This document shows, one piece after another, positions 19,748 to 23,220 of a stretch of 23,220 nucleotides of DNA. A program made the position numbers and the translations under genes. The first letter of the stretch is position 1. The number at the start of each line of letters is the position of its first letter. Under the pieces are notes generated by a model. It searched no databases. It was not told the origin of the DNA and was given only the letters and a program-made list of their open reading frames with translations. The stretch is from an uncultured Peptostreptococcaceae bacterium (GTDB taxonomy: Bacteria > Bacillota > Clostridia > Peptostreptococcales > Anaerovoracaceae), in NCBI GenBank assembly GCA_905236895.1, contig CAJOQI010000131.1, forward strand, positions 1 to 23,220, written 5' to 3'.

Positions 19748-19795
19748 AGCATCAAATTGGATAAATTTTTTGACCTTGAAAGGAATGCAATAAAA

Positions 19796-22700
19796 ATGAG
19801 TCAGTCCAATAATCAGGACCCGAAAAATCAGAAACAAGCCCCGGAGGATACCCTTATATTTTCTCCGGCGGATTTTGCTGAGGCCCAGGCTCGTGTGAAA
19901 ATGGAAAAAGAAGCGGCAGAAATCAAGGCAAAGGCTGAGTCCTTTGTTGCTGCCAGTGCCGCCTTCGATACATCCCATCCCTCCTCTACGGAGAGTCCTT
20001 GGGGAAACAATAGCTTTGCTCCGAAAAAGCCAAGGGATACCGGTGTTGTGGATCCCTTTGAGGTTCCGGATTTTCTTGCTATCAGAAAGGCCATCCCTGC
20101 GGAGATGATCAAGATGCAGGGCAATGTGGCAAAAATTCCCCGCTCCTATTTGAAAGGCGAAGAAGAAGTAATAGGACATGAAGTTGAGATTCCCATGGAA
20201 GCTCCTCCCACAGGGGAGAATGCTTTGGACGCTTCCATGGAAGAAGCCATTTACGATACTGCTGGAGCCGAGGAAGAAGCAAAGACCCCTTCCGGATTCT
20301 TGAGCAGAAAGATTCACTCCGGCGGAAAGCCCAAGCACCTTCCCCTTATCCAGAAATTGGACCCGGAAGAGTTGGAGAGAGAGTTTGAACTGGAGGAAGA
20401 AGAAAGAGAGCATAGAAGGCTCGAAAAAACCGCTCTAAAGGCCGGAAAAGCCAAACAGGATAGGATTGAATTTGACGAAATAGCGGCTCATGAGGCTGCT
20501 TATGCGGTTATTACCGGTGAAAGGGACGAGGATTCCTTTGTTCCCCCCTTCTATGCCACAGAAGAAGAAAAATTAGCCGCAGAAGCAGCGGCTATGGAGA
20601 GGGCTGCAGCCCAAGCTCCGTCCCGCCTTGCCAGAAAGGGTAAGTCCCATTCATCAAAGGCCAAGGCCGCCAAGGCCGAGAAAACCAAGAAGGCCGCTCA
20701 AGCAAAGGCAGAAACTCCAAAAGAAGAAAAGCAGAAAGAGAAAAAGAAGAAAAAGCGTCATCCTTTCTTAATGCTTTTCGCCGCCCTTTTCGCCCTATTC
20801 CTCATAGGAGCATCAGCGGTATTCATCTTTGTTTACTCCATAATCTCCAAGGCTGAGCCAATCGAGCCCAGTGAATTCCATTCACTTCTTGCCGAGACCT
20901 CTGTAATCTATGACGACCAAGGCAAGGAAATAGACGAAATCTATTACGGTAGCAATCGTGAAACGGTAAGCGTTGACGATATGCCGGATATGCTTAAGAA
21001 TGCCTTTATCGCCTTGGAGGACAAAACCTTCAGAACCCACCACGGATTTAACTTTATCCGTATTGCCGGTGCCGTATGGGATTCCCTCACCTCAGGTGGT
21101 GAGATTTCCGGTACCAGTACCATCACCCAGCAGTTGGCCAGAAACCTTTGGATTAAGGACGACCAATATAACCACAGCTATAAGCGTAAGCTGATAGAAG
21201 CCTATTATGCTGCCCAGATTGAAAAAGAACTTACCAAGGATGAAATCCTTGAAGCCTATCTCAATACCATTTATTTCGGATATAACAGTTACGGCGTACA
21301 GACCGCGGCCAGAAACTATTTCTCCAAGGATGTAAGCCAGCTTACGGTGGCTGAATGCGCAGCCCTGGCTGCCCTTCCCCAGGCACCGGACTCCTATCAG
21401 TTGGTTCAGTTCGTGGAAGGCGGAAGCGCCGCCACATACTCCTCCACCCTCCTTAAGGAGACCTCAACGGGAGTCTTTGTTTCCAACGATATATCCAAGA
21501 GCAGAAGAGATATCTGCCTCAATCTCATGTGTGAGCAGGGTTATATTACAGCCCAGGAAAGAGATGAGGCTAAGGCTGTTTCCATTACGGACATCCTTAA
21601 GCCGGACTTCACCAGTTTGGAAAAGACCAACTCATACTTTGTTGACTATGTGGTAAGCGAAGTAATCCAAGATCTGATGACAGAAAAGGGTTGGGATTAT
21701 AACAAAGCCTGGGTAACCGCATACCAGGGTGGTCTTGAAATCTATTCAACCTTGGACCAGCAGGCCCAGGGCGTTCTGGAAGTTGAATTCAATAATTTCG
21801 ACAATTACCCCGGTGCAGATCCATTCTTTGATGAGGAAGGAAATATAATCAACTCCGAGGGAATGATTCTGATGCTGAGATACAAGAATTATTTCGACGA
21901 GGGCGGAGTCTATACTCTCCCCGCCGGCGTAATGGAAAAGCGAAGCGACGGAAGCGCCATCCTCCACTACAGCGAACATCTCAACATCTATCAAACCGAG
22001 GTTCAGGGAGCTACCGACTACAGCCTGGAGTTCAAGGACATGTACTATTATGACGACGATTGGTTCCTCTTCTCCATAGCGGGTGGTTTCATCAATATAC
22101 CTCAGAACTTTAAGAGTTCCGGCGGAGATGACGGCGTCATTATCGCAAGGGAATTCCTTGAGTCCGAAGAATATAAGGACTTTATCAGGTTTAACGAAGA
22201 TGGCACCGTATCCATCCAACAGGGCCTATATACACTGAATAATAGAACCAGGCAGCCTCAGGCAGCCATGACCATAGTTGAGAACTCCACAGGACATATC
22301 AAAGCCATGATAGGCGGACGTGATACCTCAGGAAGACTTCTCTACAACAGAGCTACCGCTGCCCACCAGCCCGGTTCATCCATCAAACCTCTTGGAGTTT
22401 ACTCCGCGGCCATTCAGCAAAGCGCCGAGGAATACGCCAGAGGCGAAAGACATAACTTTGTTAACTATCATATCGATAAGCAAGGGGCAGACCTTTGGGG
22501 CGACTATCTTACCGCCGCTTCGGTAGTACTTGACGAGAGAACCACAGTTGACGGCGAAGTATGGCCCAAGAACTTTAATCGTAACTATACGGGCTATAAT
22601 ACTTTAAGATCCGCCATGGTGGCTTCCCTCAATACCTGCGCCGTAAAGATAGTAATGCAGGTTGGATATGAATACTCATTGGAAACAATCAAGAGATTCG

Positions 22701-23220
22701 GAATCACCTCTCTTGTTGAAGAAGGAAGCGTAAACGACTATAACCCTGCTGCTCTGGCTCTTGGTGGAATGACCTACGGCGTTAGCACTCTGGAAATGGC
22801 CAGCGCATATACGGTATTCCCCAATAACGGAGTCCGCTACCCTCACTCCTCCTATACCAAGGTATTGGATAAGGACGGAAATGTTCTCCTGGAAAACAAT
22901 CCTGTTCCGGAACAGGTTCTTGACCCCGGGGTGGCCTGGATAATGACGGATATGCTCAGGGATGTAGTAATGAAGAGTTCCTATGAAGCGGAAATCGAAG
23001 GAGTATATGTAGGCGGAAAGACCGGTACAGCTACAGGTGAAGGAGACGCCTACTGCGATATCTGGTTCGACGGATTCACTCAGAACTACACCGCCTCCCT
23101 CTGGATCGGCAACGATAAGATTATTCCCCTCACCGACTTCAGTGAAGCCGCAACAAAGTTCTGGGGCACTGTTATGAGACAGATTGACGGCTCCTACCTG
23201 GGAGAGCGCGCTGAGATGCC
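19796..23220 (+). CDS. class A penicillin-binding protein (transglycosylase/transpeptidase), 3' end beyond window
   Basis: Bifunctional peptidoglycan synthase of the PBP1A type, open for 1141 codons up to the window edge. Residues 1 to about 320 are cytoplasmic, charged and low in complexity, ending in a Lys/Ala-rich stretch. One transmembrane helix follows (about 323-351, FLMLFAALFALFLIGASAVF). The glycosyltransferase domain has the catalytic Glu at 408 (EDKTFRTHHGF), then TITQQLARNLW and the YLNTIYFGYNSYGV segment. The transpeptidase domain has S861 in SSIK, SLN at 944-946, and KTG at 1075-1077, so both active sites look intact. The ATG at 19796 has AAAGGA 11 bases upstream; a nearer ATG at 19785 meets a stop after two codons. 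It is transcribed divergently from comEC. The cytoplasmic region is far longer than in typical PBP1 proteins. The C-terminus is not visible. Confidence 0.95.
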   Translation, partial: MSQSNNQDPKNQKQAPEDTLIFSPADFAEAQARVKMEKEAAEIKAKAESFVAASAAFDTSHPSSTESPWGNNSFAPKKPRDTGVVDPFEVPDFLAIRKAIPAEMIKMQGNVAKIPRSYLKGEEEVIGHEVEIPMEAPPTGENALDASMEEAIYDTAGAEEEAKTPSGFLSRKIHSGGKPKHLPLIQKLDPEELEREFELEEEEREHRRLEKTALKAGKAKQDRIEFDEIAAHEAAYAVITGERDEDSFVPPFYATEEEKLAAEAAAMERAAAQAPSRLARKGKSHSSKAKAAKAEKTKKAAQAKAETPKEEKQKEKKKKKRHPFLMLFAALFALFLIGASAVFIFVYSIISKAEPIEPSEFHSLLAETSVIYDDQGKEIDEIYYGSNRETVSVDDMPDMLKNAFIALEDKTFRTHHGFNFIRIAGAVWDSLTSGGEISGTSTITQQLARNLWIKDDQYNHSYKRKLIEAYYAAQIEKELTKDEILEAYLNTIYFGYNSYGVQTAARNYFSKDVSQLTVAECAALAALPQAPDSYQLVQFVEGGSAATYSSTLLKETSTGVFVSNDISKSRRDICLNLMCEQGYITAQERDEAKAVSITDILKPDFTSLEKTNSYFVDYVVSEVIQDLMTEKGWDYNKAWVTAYQGGLEIYSTLDQQAQGVLEVEFNNFDNYPGADPFFDEEGNIINSEGMILMLRYKNYFDEGGVYTLPAGVMEKRSDGSAILHYSEHLNIYQTEVQGATDYSLEFKDMYYYDDDWFLFSIAGGFINIPQNFKSSGGDDGVIIAREFLESEEYKDFIRFNEDGTVSIQQGLYTLNNRTRQPQAAMTIVENSTGHIKAMIGGRDTSGRLLYNRATAAHQPGSSIKPLGVYSAAIQQSAEEYARGERHNFVNYHIDKQGADLWGDYLTAASVVLDERTTVDGEVWPKNFNRNYTGYNTLRSAMVASLNTCAVKIVMQVGYEYSLETIKRFGITSLVEEGSVNDYNPAALALGGMTYGVSTLEMASAYTVFPNNGVRYPHSSYTKVLDKDGNVLLENNPVPEQVLDPGVAWIMTDMLRDVVMKSSYEAEIEGVYVGGKTGTATGEGDAYCDIWFDGFTQNYTASLWIGNDKIIPLTDFSEAATKFWGTVMRQIDGSYLGERAEM

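Noticed and set aside
19736..20413. Minus-strand open frame of 225 codons opposite the start of the PBP gene
   Set aside because: It covers the strong plus-strand promoter and the low-complexity N-terminus of the PBP; its Phe/Ser-rich translation is typical of the antisense of Glu/Lys-rich coding sequence.

Overview
The window looks like chromosomal DNA of an anaerobic low-to-mid GC member of the Bacillota, most likely class Clostridia. The signs are strong GGAGG-type ribosome binding sites, extended -10 promoters, an argR-recN pair, a ruvC-ruvA-ruvB-queA-tgt cluster, and an iron-sulfur flavoprotein operon related to the electron-bifurcating enzymes of strict anaerobes. Genus and family cannot be fixed from the sequence alone. 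No tRNA, rRNA, CRISPR array, insertion sequence or prophage gene was seen.

Layout. (1) 49-6633, minus strand: one tightly packed operon, transcribed ruvC, ruvA, ruvB, queA, a DUF308-like membrane protein, tgt, and a TrmA/RlmD-type RNA methyltransferase. It combines Holliday-junction processing with queuosine tRNA modification and a 5-methyluridine methyltransferase. (2) 6634-6831: a divergent promoter region. (3) 6832-8915, plus strand: argR and recN, overlapping by one base and followed by a clear terminator. (4) 8916-9396: a gene-poor stretch with a 16-bp tandem duplication, three related inverted-repeat segments, the decayed C-terminal tail of what looks like a sortase-anchored surface protein, and a bidirectional terminator. 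(5) 9397-15188, minus strand: a three-gene operon for a NuoE/HydC-like, a NuoF/HydB-like and a 1170-residue multidomain iron-sulfur flavoprotein. It has its own promoter and a perfect 11+11 bp inverted repeat at the expected transcription start. (6) 15307-19610, minus strand: comEC, holA and an EamA-family transporter, ended by a terminator that lies on the promoter of the next operon. (7) 19796 to the window end, plus strand: a class A penicillin-binding protein with an unusually long (about 320 residue) cytoplasmic N-terminal region, cut off by the window edge.

The system most worth attention is the operon in region 5. Its three subunits together carry an NADH/FMN module (NuoEF-like), a GltD-like FAD/NADPH module, a long chain of iron-sulfur cluster motifs and a molybdopterin-oxidoreductase-like C-terminal domain that lacks the catalytic Cys/Sec. 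No hydrogenase H-cluster domain is present. The best reading is a soluble NADH/NADPH/ferredoxin transhydrogenase of the Stn (Sporomusa-type Nfn) kind or a close relative. That assignment is an inference from domain content, not a measured activity.
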